DNA from: Symsagittifera roscoffensis
Taxonomy: Eukaryota; Xenacoelomorpha; Acoela; Convolutidae
Length of the DNA stretch: 64,000 nt
Direction: 5' to 3'
NCBI RefSeq assembly: GCF_963678635.1
Contig: NC_087063.1
Span: 39,818,759-39,882,758 of the forward strand
Under the pieces are notes generated by a model. The model searched no databases and had not been told where the DNA came from. It saw nothing but the letters and a program-made list of their open reading frames with translations. Position 1 is the first letter of the stretch, and every line of letters starts with the position of its first letter. Of this stretch, positions 23,776 through 36,350 are shown piece by piece. Both the position numbers and the translations under genes were made by a program.

Positions 23776-23779
23776 ATTG

Positions 23780-24010
23780 TGCTTTCCCGACTTTCGAAAA
23801 AATTGACGGCTGATTTGCACTCGGGTGTTTTTTGCTCCAGACCAGTTTTGATCTCTTTACTAGCAATTTTGACAAAGAAGTTTAAAAATATTTCTAAGAT
23901 ATTATCGTCTTGAGCTCAAATTTAAATCTCTATTTAAGCTGTGATAATTTCTCATAAAGTTATAGGGTAATGCACACCACCAATAAGGCCAATTTGGGAT
24001 GAATAATGTG
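23780..24010 (-). mobile_element. Worn fragment of MITE family A
   Basis: CCGACTTTCGAAAAAATTGACGG, CTCGGGTGTTTTTTGCTCCAGAC and CTTGAGCTCAAATTTAAAT follow the family order in inverse orientation, with many changes. An old copy. Confidence 0.45.
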
Positions 24011-24651
24011 TGGCAACTTGCTGGTGTGCAAAAATTCTGAGTGGTTTAAGCTAGCAGCCCACGTCCAGTCAGCTTAAAAATATCGACAAGGTCTTGAAGA
24101 TTCTTGAAGATTTATCGAAGATAGCAGAGAAACTTTAAAATACCGGTAATAACTTTTAACCTATAATAACTTTAAAACATTTCAGTGCAAATTATTAAAC
24201 AAACAATAGTCAAGCTTCTCCCAAACAACTGGTGATGCTGACTTTTGACACTGACAATGTGTTTTTTTGGTAGAAAAGAGAACTGGATCAACCTTACAAT
24301 GTACAATGTACCGACTAATCAAACCGGTATTTTATCCCCTTCAATCGATTTTTTAGGGGGGAGGGTTGTGGTGTGAAAATTACGGTTGATCAGAAGAACT
24401 CAAACGAAGAGTCACAGATAACAGAAAGAACACTTGAGATTTTGGGAGTAGCTTGTGAGCGAATTAGAGAGCAAACGAAATATAAAATGGCTAACGAAAA
24501 CGATAAGCCCACTAGAGATGAAATTGTGAAATTAAAAAACTCAGAGGGTACGAAGGCCCGGAATAACAATAGACCCTAGGAGAAATGAGCTACGAAAATG
24601 GCAAAGACGGGATTTCCCGGGTCGAAGTCCGCGACTAATTTTTCGACTTTG

Positions 24652-25438
24652 TGAGTTTAGATCCGGGGTGACCTTCTCATAGAGTAATTTCGGATAGGGT
24701 ACACCGTCTATTTGTCACACTATCTATTTTTGGCTGGGTAGATTCGTACACAACTCTCAGTCTAATACCAATCCTAATCTCACTCTTAAACATTATATTT
24801 CCTAGCCTCAATAGATCTAGAGTATACTGGTTTATTGCGAGGTTAGAAGAGAGAAGAAAGCAACTGATTTCAATCTTTATTATTAATTCTCTGACTGAAA
24901 CTACGAATAGTTTCAGCTTTACATTTTATATCGTAAATTTTAGTCATGGGTCATGGTTGGTTAGTGCCTGATCATTCAAATTACAATGTTAATCGATGAC
25001 AACGCGAGAACAGAACCATGAGCACTAGTCTCTGACAAATCTGACGAGGAACTAAAATCAGCCAAAATAAGAGCAAATCATAAGTTCTTTAGATGACAAA
25101 AGAACAGTTAAATCAGGAGGATAAACAGTAGTGAGAGAGCTAAGTTAGAAACAATCAGTTCTTGGGATGACCTCGCAGGGATACTTATCCCTGATTCAAC
25201 ATTATATCAAGAATGAGTGCTGCAAATGTTATAATTATGAATAAGTGGCAGCTTATCAGGCCCTGCAACAGAGATATTTATCTCTGACATCAACTAGGGT
25301 TAAGTAAAATGGCAGACAATATGGACTAGAGTTCGAAACCATCAATTTCAGTTGAAGTAGAAAATATTGAGGATTGAAAAGAGTATAAAAGAAAGATGCT
25401 GGATGTAAAACTGCAACTAATTGTAATAGTAGTATCAT
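24652..25438 (-). mobile_element. LTR-like fossil repeat, about 790 bp
   Basis: On the minus strand this block runs from about TGATACTACTATTACAATTAG to GGATCTAAACTCA. The last 320 bp match the ends of the LTR pair at 48384-52444: ACACCGTCTATTTGTCACAC, TTGCGAGG, and the AACTATAAATAGTTTCAGCC type hairpin. The first 470 bp match 26437-26890 instead. A conserved end with a divergent start is what related LTR families show. It is broken as an element, since no paired LTR with intact interior is visible here. Confidence 0.45.
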
Positions 25439-26436
25439 TATTTTTTCAACTGGATCAGCATGTAAAATTTACACGTGATTTTAGAAAAAAAATGTTTTCA
25501 CAGCAGTTTGAGTTGTACTTTTTTTCAGAAGTGAAAAGCATTTATTCTCTCTTGAGATGATTTTTCACCAAAGAAGCTTGACAGTGATTGACAAGGAATG
25601 GTTATTGGTATTAGAACAAAACAATCCCGATTTTTGCAATTAATTAGTTCAATTTTTCAGCAATTCGACTTGATTAAAGTTTTTTGTTACAAATTTTGCT
25701 CGTATGTAGACCTGTAGAACTGTTACCATTTTTTTTCTTATTTGATTCGTTTCAAAACTGCGAGTTAGTTTTTGTGTCGCAATGTCTTTGTTTTTTTTGT
25801 TTTGTTTTCATTTTGGTCATAAAAAGCCGCAACTCCACTCCTTTTGGAGCTAGAGTAGGTTTTAGTTCTTGGTAGCCATCTAAACTTCATTTCATTTTAT
25901 ACATTTATTCTGGGAATAATTTCATTGAGGCAAATTTTTGTAGGTTTTAACTCCAACTGCTCGATGAAGGCTTCTAGTTCGTCAATTTTTAAGCGCTAGA
26001 GATATTATATTGAGCAAAAAAAATTGTCTGTTATCTTTTTTCCATTTTACACAAAATTTACTCTTAATAGTCTGACTGTTCCCGCTTGAGGCCACCCAAG
26101 CAGTTCAAGTAAGTAACTTGATCCACTTTTTTTAAAATTTGTTTCAATTAATTAATTTAATTTTTTTTTCTGATTCAATTAACCTTAAATTTTTTCTTTC
26201 GAAATGAAAAAAAAACACTAATTTTCGGTGGAGTTATTTTGGTCCTTTGCTAAAATCCAGCTGAAAAATAGGTATTACAGCAAGAGATCTCATTTAGTTT
26301 TTGAAATTAAAAAGAGGGTTGAATTGCGAGAATTTTTCGAGCACTCTGGGGGCCAATGAAGGAATAGAAGTGCCGTGCAGATATCATGACGAAAAATATA
26401 AGGGGAGATGCTCTTTTAGACTAACAGTTAAGTGCT

Positions 26437-27600
26437 GATCATTCAGATTACTATGTAAATTGATGACAACGCAACAACAGAACCAAGATATCTCTGCCAA
26501 ACCTGATGAGGAACTACAATTTTTTTATATGCAAAAAGGAAAGTGAAGTCAGGATGTTAGGCGGGAGTGATTAGTGCAGAGAGATCAAAGTTAGAAACAA
26601 TCAGTTCTTGGGATGGCCTCGCTGGTATAGTTATCCCTGATTCAACATTAAATCATGAATCAGTGCTGCAAATGTTCTCATCATGAATAAGTGGCAGCTT
26701 ATCAGGCCCTGAAACAGAGACATTTATCTTTGTGACATCAGCCAGGGTTAAGTGACAGCAATGGCAGACAATAAGGACAAGAGGTCGAAAGCAGTAATTT
26801 CAATTGAAATGGAAAAACTTGAGGATTGAAAATAGTATAGACAAAAGATGCTGAATGTAAAAAGAAACCAATTGTAATAGTAGCAACCAATCCTGGGCGT
26901 TCCGTGAAATGTAACAAGTCAAAGTCAACAAAATAAAGAAAGCGAACAATAAGGTTCGAAAAAACTAGAAAATATAAGTTGCAAACCGACCAGATTCGTA
27001 GCGCACTTAAGCGAAGTGCAATAACCCTAAAAAAATCGGAAAAATTAACCAATGGCGAAACGCGAGACAATCAAAAGAACTAATTGGGGGTGTTTGAAAA
27101 ACTATATGGGCCAGATGAAGGAGAGGATGGAAAGGTCGTAATGACGGCCTTAATTTGTTACCACACACGCGGTACATCGGTAACAGCTGATCAACGAAGC
27201 TAAAAGTTTTAAACGCGTACAAAAGACTAGGGACTTGAAGATTAGAGTAGAAGACATGTCTTTTCAACTTTGTGCAAACAGAGTCTCCGAGAAAGCCAAC
27301 ATTCCGAGAGAATACTCCAGGACACCGGGTCCAGATAAAGTCGCCAGAAACATCACTAAAAATTAGTACGATGGAGGGTACTATGGTATTCGCAGACCAA
27401 GGTTACGCTGCATTCAAAAAATCAGTTGCTTATAGATTCAATCAACGTCCATCTGGCGTGACGCCACACGAGCAACCGAAACAGCCAAGGTTTCGTGCGA
27501 AGCATTCAGGACATTGGGTTCTAATGAAGGCACTAACAAGGGAATAAAAGAACAACGAAGCGCGAAAGTATAAGAGACCCACAGCAAAATAAAAGATTTG
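26437..27600. mobile_element. Second LTR-like repeat fragment with flanking retroelement-like debris
   Basis: 26437-26890 repeats 24970-25438 (for example CAGTTCTTGGGATG and AATAAGTGGCAGCTTATCAGG). The following 700 bp are richer in G and C than the surroundings. They contain short repetitive frames, including a twice-occurring R-x-P-x-F-R...G-H pattern near 27290 and 27490. No catalytic domain is visible. Looks like an old, broken element with several breaks; family unassigned. Confidence 0.35.
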
Positions 27601-27699
27601 GCAAAACGCATGAAACCAAGCAATATATCGGGGTTGGCATCCATAGACCTAAGATTCTCATCATACAGATCCATACACCAAGTTTCTGATAAAATACTA

Positions 27700-28427
27700 T
27701 AGTCAAACGAATTTCATACAATTATCTAAAACGCTGTGATGGACTTTCCAAAGAACTTTTTTTGTTTTGACATAAAAGTTGGTGTATTGTCATAAATAAA
27801 ACCTTTTGCCAAAAAGATGCTAATCATACATTTTCCATACGTGAAATATGAATGACTAGAATTTTTTGATGGCGTCAACCGAAATTCTTGGTGGCGTCAA
27901 GTAGTTTTGAAATTGCCCCAAATTTTTTTTCAACCGCAAAACGAAATTTGTTCTAAAAAAAAACTTTTTAATAACGTATCTTTTGCATCTTTTATCCGTT
28001 TCTCAAATTATAATTTTTTAAAAACGCTAAAAACGACTATTTCTTATGAATAACATGTTTATGAATGCCTCGATCATTGCCAAAATTAAGAATATGATTC
28101 TTGCATTAAATTATTTGTTTCACACACCAATTTTCTGGGTCTATAGAGATTTTCCTGTCGAGAAATATGAAAAATAATTAATCATAGATTTTACAAGCAT
28201 TTTTCTCTACTTAAGGAAATGCATGATAAGTGAAGACTAGTATTTTTCCATTTATGAGAATTGTATGATATACATTTTTGGTACACCCGTGAAAAAGTTA
28301 GTGTGAGAGTTCCTTTCCGATAGTAGTTTTTGAAGTAAAATTTTAAATAACTCAGCTTTAGAATCAACACACTTCAAGCATCTCAAATACTATCGCGTAA
28401 GGAGAAGTTTTGCGCTAAAGTATTATT
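27700..28427. other. Gene-free stretch with TTGTATGATA/CATACAATT words
   Basis: No gene is supported. Repeated CATACAATT, CATTTTTC and TTGTATGATA words resemble those in the nested element at 15251-16101 and at 30770-30880. Worn relatives of that element may therefore lie here. Confidence 0.3.
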
Positions 28428-28807
28428 GTTCCGAGTTTCGATACGAAAGTAAAGGAATATTTGTGCTCGGGGTGGGTTTTTTCTTCAGACAAATTTCGAC
28501 TTTTAACTAGCCATTTTTGAAGGAGTTTTTTATATCATTCAAAAGGTATTGTTGTCCTGAGCTTAAATTTGTTACACCTGTGATCATTTTTTGTAAAGTT
28601 ATGGGGGTATAAAGATTGCCATAAGTTAACATAAACTTATTTGCCATAATTGATTTGTTACAAGGAGTGAAATCTATCCCTTTGTACTTTAGAATTTTAT
28701 TTCATTTTATTTTATTGCATTTAATTTTTTAATGTTATTACTGCTCCATAAACCGTATAAGGCTGTCAGAACATTCAGGGCTTTGTCCTGATACGGGCAG
28801 TCTTCAC
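28428..28807 (-). mobile_element. MITE family A copy with an internal deletion
   Basis: It starts GTTCCGAGTTTCGATACGAAAG and ends GGGCTTTGTCCTGATACGGGCAGTCTTC in inverse orientation. About 150 bp of the family's middle (the CGCG-rich part) are missing between GATTGCCATAA and CATAAACTTATTTGCC. Confidence 0.6.
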
Positions 28808-31415
28808 TTTTTCTGTTTGACTAACTACGAAGGGCTGCATCAAAGTTACTACCCAAAACTGTTCTGTAATGCGGCTCTTTTAACTTCCAGCGCAAGAGCT
28901 TTCATTTTGGGAGGAGGTATGGAAGCGTTTCAGTGGTTTTTTTATTCTTATAAGAAAAGTTTCTTGTCTATTTGCCACTTTTGCCAACGCTAGAGTAAAA
29001 CTTTGTATTCTATAGCAAAACAATACATCAATTTGACCCTAATTTTTTTGCACGTATGCGCTGAAAAGGCAACCAATAGTTGTCCAAGAAGCTCAAAATT
29101 TTCCCAGAAACGTTTTTTTTACACTTTCGAAACACTTGGAACCTGAACTCAAAAAAAAATATTCCTTTTTTGCTAAAAAATATTATTTTTTTTGGATCAA
29201 CTGAAAATTACTTGATCGATCCTTCATCCACCGAGTAAACACTGAACGCTATAAGCGAGAGTTTTTTCAATTTTTGAACAGTACTCTTCAAAATTTCTAG
29301 AATCAATTTTTTAATAATATTTCAATGTTCATACTGCTCGTCCTTGCTCAGTCGTGAAGCTGCCCACTAATCATAAGATTTTGGTACACCTTTAATCTAA
29401 GATTAGTGTTGAATAGTCTAGAAAATGTGGGAACTCCTATTTCACCTCGTTTGACCTAATTGAACTTTTTGAGGACAAATGGGAGGCGGCCCGAACCATT
29501 TTTTGACTGAGTTGTCCTCCCGCCACTCGCAATCTGCAATGCTTTGAAACGACAACTCACAGAAGCTCGCTTCAAGATATCGGAACACTCTTTGAGAGTA
29601 CGTTTCTAGTCTCAAGGGTTTTGAAATGGAACATCCGGTAGACAAGATTGCAGTCAGCGACATTCTTTGCATACGAGAACGTTTTTTGACGAAAGAGAGC
29701 ACACTCTACAAAAACAAAATGAAAAACTCGTTTGAATTTTCTTATTTTGGTTTTTTATTCCCAGCTAATAAGGTTTCTCAAAAATATTTTTACTGGCTTA
29801 CAGTGGTTTGTTTAGGCTTATTCTGAGCCATGAGAACTTAGTTTTCCTCGATTAAAGTTATTATTAAGTTTATTCGTGCCTTTTTGAGGATCAAATGCAA
29901 AGTTTTTTTTCTTACAATTTTTTTGTTTTTCTGATCATTTTTTCTACAGAAACTGTTTTCCAGTTGGCCGATTTGACTTTGACTGTCGAATGCACCTAAT
30001 TTCCATTTGTTTGTTCTGATCTTACTTTTACACCACACTGAAAAAAAAACGACCCTAATTTGATTTTAAAAATTGTGTTTTTTAAAGACTATGGTCGGAT
30101 CATTTTGTGCTATTTGCTCAGAAACAGACAATCCTTGATTAATCTTGTAAATGAACATTCTTTATTCACTGAATTTTGCTATTTGTGATGTTAAGTTTCA
30201 AATCAGGTGTGTTTTTGATGGTCGTCAAATAATGTACAAATTATAAAAAAACTAACTTTAAACATTATATAAACTCTGCAAGAAAAAAAAACAAAATTCA
30301 AAATAAAATTCCTATTGTACAAAAAAAATTACAAAAATTTAATGCCATAAAAAAAAAGTTTTGATATGAGCTACTAAGGTCTGAGGAATGAATCATCTTT
30401 TTGAAAGTTCAAAAACTAAATAAGTTAAAAATAAAAAACTTTTTTTTTTTTGTTTAAATTGTTTTTCGAAAAACTTCTGTCTCACGCAAAGAGCAAAGTG
30501 AGGTAATCAGCGTCTCAAAACGTTTTCATCATTCTAAAACGTTGACCTCCAGTCAATTTGGAACAGTTCCTTAGCGCTCATTTGTCTCTAGAACGAAATT
30601 TACTGCTCTTTTTTTCCAAATTAGCCAAATGGAAAATTCCAACCGCTGCTATAAATTGACAAAAACCATTGCAGTGTAATTTTTTCAAAAAAACTGGAGC
30701 TCACTCAGGGCTCTTAGATAAAATAAGAAACTCTTTTTAAAAATAGCTTCTGGTTTGGACAAAATGCTTATCAAACAGTTTTCATATATGGAAAAATGTG
30801 TATCATACAATTTCATTTGTACTAAAATTTGTACGAAAACTCTATTTCAAGCATTTTTCCCTGCACTAAAAATGTAGGTCAAACTTTTTGGGCAGTTTTT
30901 CTTAAAGCAAAATAACCATTGGTTGTTCTCATATCTGAATACAAATTTGGACGCATGATCAAAAAACTCATCAGACGTGGCGGCAATGCGCTCTATTGCA
31001 GTGAAATAAGCGCCATTTTTTTTGACAAATTACATCAATTCTGTGTGTGTGGATGGGGGACGGTTGACTGGGGTAAAGATTATAAGAGCGAGGGTTTGGT
31101 TATGCGTGTGAGGGTTTCAGGGTTATACGTGCGTTTGTGAGGAAGGGATGCAACAAAAATTGCCGGGGAGAGGTAAAAACATTTAAGACCCCCAACAAAG
31201 TTAATCCCTGTGCTTTTGTTCCTTCCTGTGTTTTTTTAATTTTCATAACAAGTGTTTTAAAAATAGGGCAATTCAATTATCTAAAAAACATGAACAAAAA
31301 TCAAATATAGGTAGGTAACAAAAAAGTTGTCACTGAGGGAATTTGTTTGATAAAAATGATGACTGAAAATATTTTAACTTCATACCATAGTTCAGCACCC
31401 CTATCAGACTCTTGT
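28808..31415. other. Gene-free stretch
   Basis: Several frames of 60-90 codons are open on both strands, but none shows a known domain. Near 30030-30180 a block (CACACTGAAAAAAAAACGAC...GTCGGATCATTTTGTGCTA) is shared with 54815-54935. Around 30545-30680 there is a worn MITE A fragment (CAATTTGGAACAGTTCC...). Confidence 0.35.
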
Positions 31416-31419
31416 GCAA

Positions 31420-31600
31420 GTAAACCAGATTAGTCTCGACTCGACCACAGGTTTTACATTTCATGACAGAGAGGCGAAGTGGAGCTTCGCATCACTTACG
31501 ACACTACAAAAAAAGCATTGCAAGCTAGCAGACAGGAAAAAAAGAGAGCCACTAGGTTCAAATAAATTTACTTCAAAACTTTATCAGGAATGATGAAATT
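31420..31600. repeat. Dispersed repeat shared with the right end of the window
   Basis: GGCGAAGTGGAGCTTCGCATCACTTACGACAC followed by GCAAGCTAGCAGACAGG and CCACTAGG is matched at 63783-63870 in the same order and orientation, at roughly three-quarters identity. Function unknown. Confidence 0.5.
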
Positions 31601-31682
31601 ATTCGATGAAAAACACGTCAAGAATTACATTCAACGGCGTTTACTAAAAATACAAAAACACTTTTTCAGCGAAAATAAAATT

Positions 31683-32530
31683 GTTGTCAAGAAAAACTTC
31701 GAAGTATCAATTCTTTTCTGAGAATTTTAACATTTTTTGCAGTTCGGAGGAAAGCACACAAATTATCGTTCCCTCGAACGACCCAAACTTAGGTGAGTCA
31801 GTCAATAAAATATCAGCCGAAATCATTTAGAACGAATAATGTTTAAGCGAAAAAAAAATCAAAAAGGAAAATAAACCAAGGTCAGAAGAATTATAAATTG
31901 CATGAGTAAATGAAAACATAAAAAACAACAACAATGAAAAATGCAACGAGCAGAAAAAATTCTAAGATGTGGCAAATAGGCCGAAAAAACATAAGCAGAT
32001 ACATAATGAACTGGCAAACTTTTAGAAACGGAGAATTCCCCATTTAAAAAAACGGCTCCTGGTCAGATTCAAACCCTGGAACTTCGCCGTCCTAGACGTG
32101 ATTGTTTCCTCCAGACTAAGTGTGCCGGAGACGAGATGCTTCGAGGTTTGAATTCATTAGGGACCATGATACCAAGTGACTCTATTTAACAAGTTGTTAA
32201 CCTGAAAAAAAAGGAAAACCGATTTGATAATGCTTGCTAATCGTATGCGTAATTGCTGATTGTTTTTTTTTTCAAAACTGAATGATAAGGGCTTTTTTAT
32301 AATATTCTTAAACATTCCAGTTAGAATTTATTTGTTGTCAGTACAAAACAAAAAGCGTTTTTTAAATCAACTTGACGAGAAAATGTCAGAACTATGTTTA
32401 TCGATTTTTCATTTGTTAAATTCAAATAACGAGTCAAACCTCCTGAATTTGATACTACAATTAATTTATTTTTTAATTTGAGCTTTCTTTGAGATTGCGT
32501 TGCAAAAAAAACAGAGCCCCAGAGGTTCAT

Positions 32531-32607
<77 letters not shown>

Positions 32608-33838
32608 TCTTTCTCTTTCTCTTTCTCTTCCTCTTTCTTTTCCTCTAGTAGCCGCACCAAAAAGTTTGGAGGCTAGGGTTGATTTTTCACCCTGGCTTAG
32701 CGGTAAAGCAAAAAATGTTTCTTTCTCCAAACCGAGATAAATTTTTCACGGCTTCTTTTTGAAACCCGAGTGAGAACTGAAATAGATTCAATATAACACG
32801 CCACTCGATCACATACGAGCTGCATTCGAGCTTTCGAAAGCGCGTAAAAAAGAAGTTGGGAAAAAAGTTGGTGATCAAAAAACTTCGAAGTATCAATTCT
32901 ATTCTGAGAATTTCAAAATTTTGTGCAGTTCTGAGGAAAGCGCATAAAGTATGGTTCCCTCGAACGACCCAAAATTAGGTGAGTAGGTCAATAAAATACC
33001 AGCCGAAATCATTTAGAAGGAAAAATATTTAAGCGAAAAAAAATCAAAAAAGAAAATAAACTAAGGTTAGTAGTATTATAAATTGCAGGAGTAAATGAAA
33101 ACATAAAAAACAACCACAATGAAAAATGCAAAGAGCAGAAAAAATTCACCCTGGCTTAGCGGTAAAGCGAAAAATTTTTTGGTTAGCAAAACATTCACCA
33201 TTTCTTTCTCCAAACCGAGATAAATTTTTCAAGGCTTCTTTTTGAAACCATAGTGAGAGCTGAAATAGATTCAATATAACATGCCACTCGATAACATACG
33301 AGCTGCATTCGAGCTTTCGAAAGCGCGTAAAAAAGAAGTTGGGAAAAAAGTTGGTGATCAAAAAACTTCGAAGTATCAATTCTATTCTGAGAATTTCAAA
33401 ATTTTGTGCAGTTCTGAGGAAAGCGCATAAAGTATGGTTCCCTCGAACGACCCAAAATTAGGTGAGTAGGTCAATAAAATACCAGCCGAAATCATTTAGA
33501 AGGAAAAACATTTAAGCGAAAAAAAATCAAAAAAGAAAATAAACTAAGGTTAGTAGTATTATAAATTGCAGGAGTAAATGAAAACATAAAAAACAACCAC
33601 AATGAAAAATGCAAAGAGCAGAAAAAATTCACCCTGGCTTAGCGGTAAAGCGAAAAATTTTTTGGTTAGCAAAACATTCACCATTTCTTTCTCCAAACCG
33701 AGATAAATTTTTCAAGGCTTCTTTTTGAAACCATAGTGAGAGCTGAAATAGATTCAATATAACATGCCACTCGATCACATACGAGCTGCATTCGAGCTTT
33801 CGAAAGCATGTAAAAAAGAGGCTGGGAAAAAAGTTGAT
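31683..33838. repeat. Tandem array of 460-480-bp units with an interrupted first unit
   Basis: Full units start with CACCCTGGCTTAGCGG at 32688 and 33148. A third, starting at 33627, breaks off near 33838. A more diverged partial unit occupies 31683-31963. Unit 32688 is about 19 bp shorter because it lacks TTTGGTTAGCAAAACATTCACC. Shared landmarks are CGAGCTTTCGAAAGC and TTCCCTCGAACGACCC. The 724 bp between the first and second units include the TC microsatellite. Confidence 0.75.
32528..32645. repeat. (TC)n microsatellite
   Basis: An almost pure CT/TC run of about 115 bp, grading into TTTCTC at its right end. It creates Leu-Ser and Arg-Glu frames on the two strands, which are not genes. Confidence 0.95.
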
Positions 33839-33904
33839 AATCGATTAATCGCAAAAAAAAATACTTAAGTAATCAGTTCTGAAACAATCAATTACTTCAT
33901 TGAA

Positions 33905-34200
33905 TTTTTGAAGAAAGCGACAAATTATTTTTGCCTGGGGTAGTTTTTTTTCTCCAGACAAACTTCGACTTTCTAGTTGGCAATTTTTGATTGCTTTATA
34001 TTATCCAAAAACAATTGCTGTCCAGAGCTCAAAAATAGAAAATCATTTTATGAAAAATAATGGAGGTTTAGCGATTGCCAATCAGGCAAATTTAAATGAT
34101 TGAAATCCATTTTTTGGGCCATTAACGTGTTAGTGGAGATTTAATCCGTCTTAGAAGTCGTTCCAAATTGATTCCTTGGGGAATGAAATTCTCAAAGTTT
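33905..34200 (-). mobile_element. Worn fragment of MITE family A
   Basis: TTTTTTCTCCAGACAAACTTCGAC, CCAGAGCTCAAA and GGAGATTTAATCCGTCTTAG keep the family order in inverse orientation, and the hairpin end is missing. Just beyond, AGACACTGAAGGGCAGTGAATT is tandemly doubled at 34257-34300. Confidence 0.5.
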
Positions 34201-34930
34201 TTTATGGTTTTTTCTTAATTTGTTTTTTTCTTATTGATGTTTTCACAAATCATTTTAGACACTGAAGGGCAGTGAATTAGACACTGAAGGGCAGTGAATT
34301 ATAAAGATTCTTTTACGTTGCATTTAATTGATTATAATCGACGAAAATCTTTTCAATTGTCATGTTTCATCACTCCAGTTTTCGTTATATCTTTAATGTA
34401 AAACCTGTCAGTAGGTGTCATTCTGGAAATAGTCTTTTTTGTGCAACCCAGCATTTTCTTGCAGTTTTAAAAATTTCTAGTGGAAGTAGTGCGACTTCTA
34501 ATTAAATGGAAAATTGACCTAAGACAACAAAGTTTTTGTTGAGCATGATAATCTATGGCACAATTTACCCCGGTTAGACCTCCGGGTTCTACGAATTATT
34601 TCTCAAAAATAAAATGTTCAATAAAATGGTCCTGTTAGACAGCCGTAATGATAAATTACTATCACAAACAAAGAAGAATTTGTAAATTTACTAGAGCTAA
34701 ATTAATTCTATCTGTGGATCGATTTATGAACCTTACAAAAACTTAATGATTGATTGAACATTGTTGGTTATTTCATGGGTACGGAGGAAATGTTTGAGTG
34801 TTTCGAAGGGGTGTATGGTCATGCTTGGGGGATAATTACGATAGAAAAAAAACAAAGATACGAAAATTACCATTGGGCGATTGTTATTTTTTATGTAGAG
34901 CAGGGGAATGTTTGTTTTCAAAAGGCTTAT
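34201..34930. other. Gene-free stretch
   Basis: No domain was recognised. Overlapping frames at 34733-34998 on both strands look non-coding and run into a MITE fragment. Confidence 0.3.
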
Positions 34931-35877
34931 ATGAGTCACTTAAACATCTATATCAAGACAAAGCCCTGAATGTTCCAACTGCACTTGAGGCCAATTAAAA
35001 TGCTTGTTTTTTGTCTGAATAATTGACAAAAATATTGAGAAAAAAAAAGTTTTTGTTTTCATTTTTTTTAGATGATCCCCCACACGCTATGTAAAACATT
35101 AAAAGTGTGTTTAGCGTCTCGTATTGTGATAGTAGGATTAATTTGCTGGCCTCGTTTGTTGAAACGCATTAATTGGTCCGACTTTTCATAGAATTTTTAT
35201 TCTCGGTGTGTTTTTTTTTTATTCAGTGAGTTTTCGCCGATCGAAATAAGTTTTCAACGAATTTTTTTTTACCCTATTGAAGATATTGACTTCCTGAGAT
35301 CAAATTTAAAACAAAATTTTACATCCGATTTTTCTGTAAAGTTTGAAAATTGTCAAATTGGCAATGTTTGGGTTATATTATGCGAGCTTTGAAAATTTTA
35401 TTCATTTTGCAGAAAACGTAATGCGAATTATTTATGCGTGGCCAATTATCCTGCGCAAAAAAAACGTTCCAAATTGAATTGAGGCTAGATAATCGGTCGT
35501 ATTAATTCCGTACGACTCAAAGTTTTTCACTTTAATAGATTTTCAATATTTTCTTTTACCAAAAACTATTTGATATGAATCAAGGGACAGTCGGAATGTT
35601 CAGGGCTTCGCCCTGATATACAAATAGTCTTGTTTGATTCTTACTCGTGTTATAAGTACGCAAAATATCGCACTGTAATTATCCCAATTTGACCAAATTA
35701 TCCATTTTCAAACGCCTGTCACAGTTAAAATATCTTTTTAAATTTAAGCTCAGGATAACATCATCTCTCAGATGGTATAAAAAATTCTGTCAAAACGCTT
35801 AGTTATTCAGTCGAAAATTGACTGAATAAAAAAACCACATCAAGCAAAAATATTGCGCACTTTCTTCGAAAGTCGGT
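34931..35877. mobile_element. Cluster of three MITE family A fragments in alternating orientation
   Basis: A plus-strand fragment starts near 34955 (AAGCCCTGAATGTTCC). A minus-strand copy runs from about 35185 (GGTCCGACTTTTCATAG) to 35630 (GGGCTTCGCCCTGATATACAAATAGTCTTG). A plus-strand right half covers 35650-35877, ending TTCTTCGAAAGTCGG. All are well worn. The arrangement suggests repeated insertion into earlier copies. Confidence 0.5.
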
Positions 35878-36350
35878 TTATTTATACTTTCGATTGACGT
35901 ACAATTATAATTGTAGTTTAATCGATTATTTTCTCTGTAACTAACTGCCTTTATCTTGCCTTTTTCTGCATTTTAGGACTTTTCGAAGCAAAAATTTCTG
36001 TTTGCCGACGTTTGCATCTCATTTTTTAAGTGACGATGTAAAAATTAGGTTTATCAATACGTTCGTAAAAAATAATTTAGATAAACTTTATGCATCGTCG
36101 AATATAAAAGTTTTCTTATATCTTACGCTTATCAAAGATATCTGAAGATTTTATCTGATCAAATTTATGTAACTTAGCCTAAAGTAAAGCAAAGAAATTT
36201 TGATAACTAAACTAATCGTCATCAAATTCTTCGTCAAATTATTGCCTGAGCGCAACTTTCAGCATCGTAGACAGTTTCTTAAACAGCTGTTTGTTTGAGT
36301 TTCATTTGAGAGTCAGACATTATTCTTTGCTGGATACATGTTTCCAAATT

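Noticed and set aside
29442-29826. Overlapping frames on both strands near a slightly GC-richer patch
   Set aside because: Neither strand gives a recognisable protein or consistent splice sites.
32040-32160. tRNA-like B-box words in opposite orientations (CAGATTCAAACCC, GGTTTGAATTC)
   Set aside because: No cloverleaf with paired acceptor and T stems could be drawn; at most an old tRNA-derived SINE fragment.
32489-32740. Leu-Ser and Arg-Glu rich frames
   Set aside because: Translation of the TC microsatellite.
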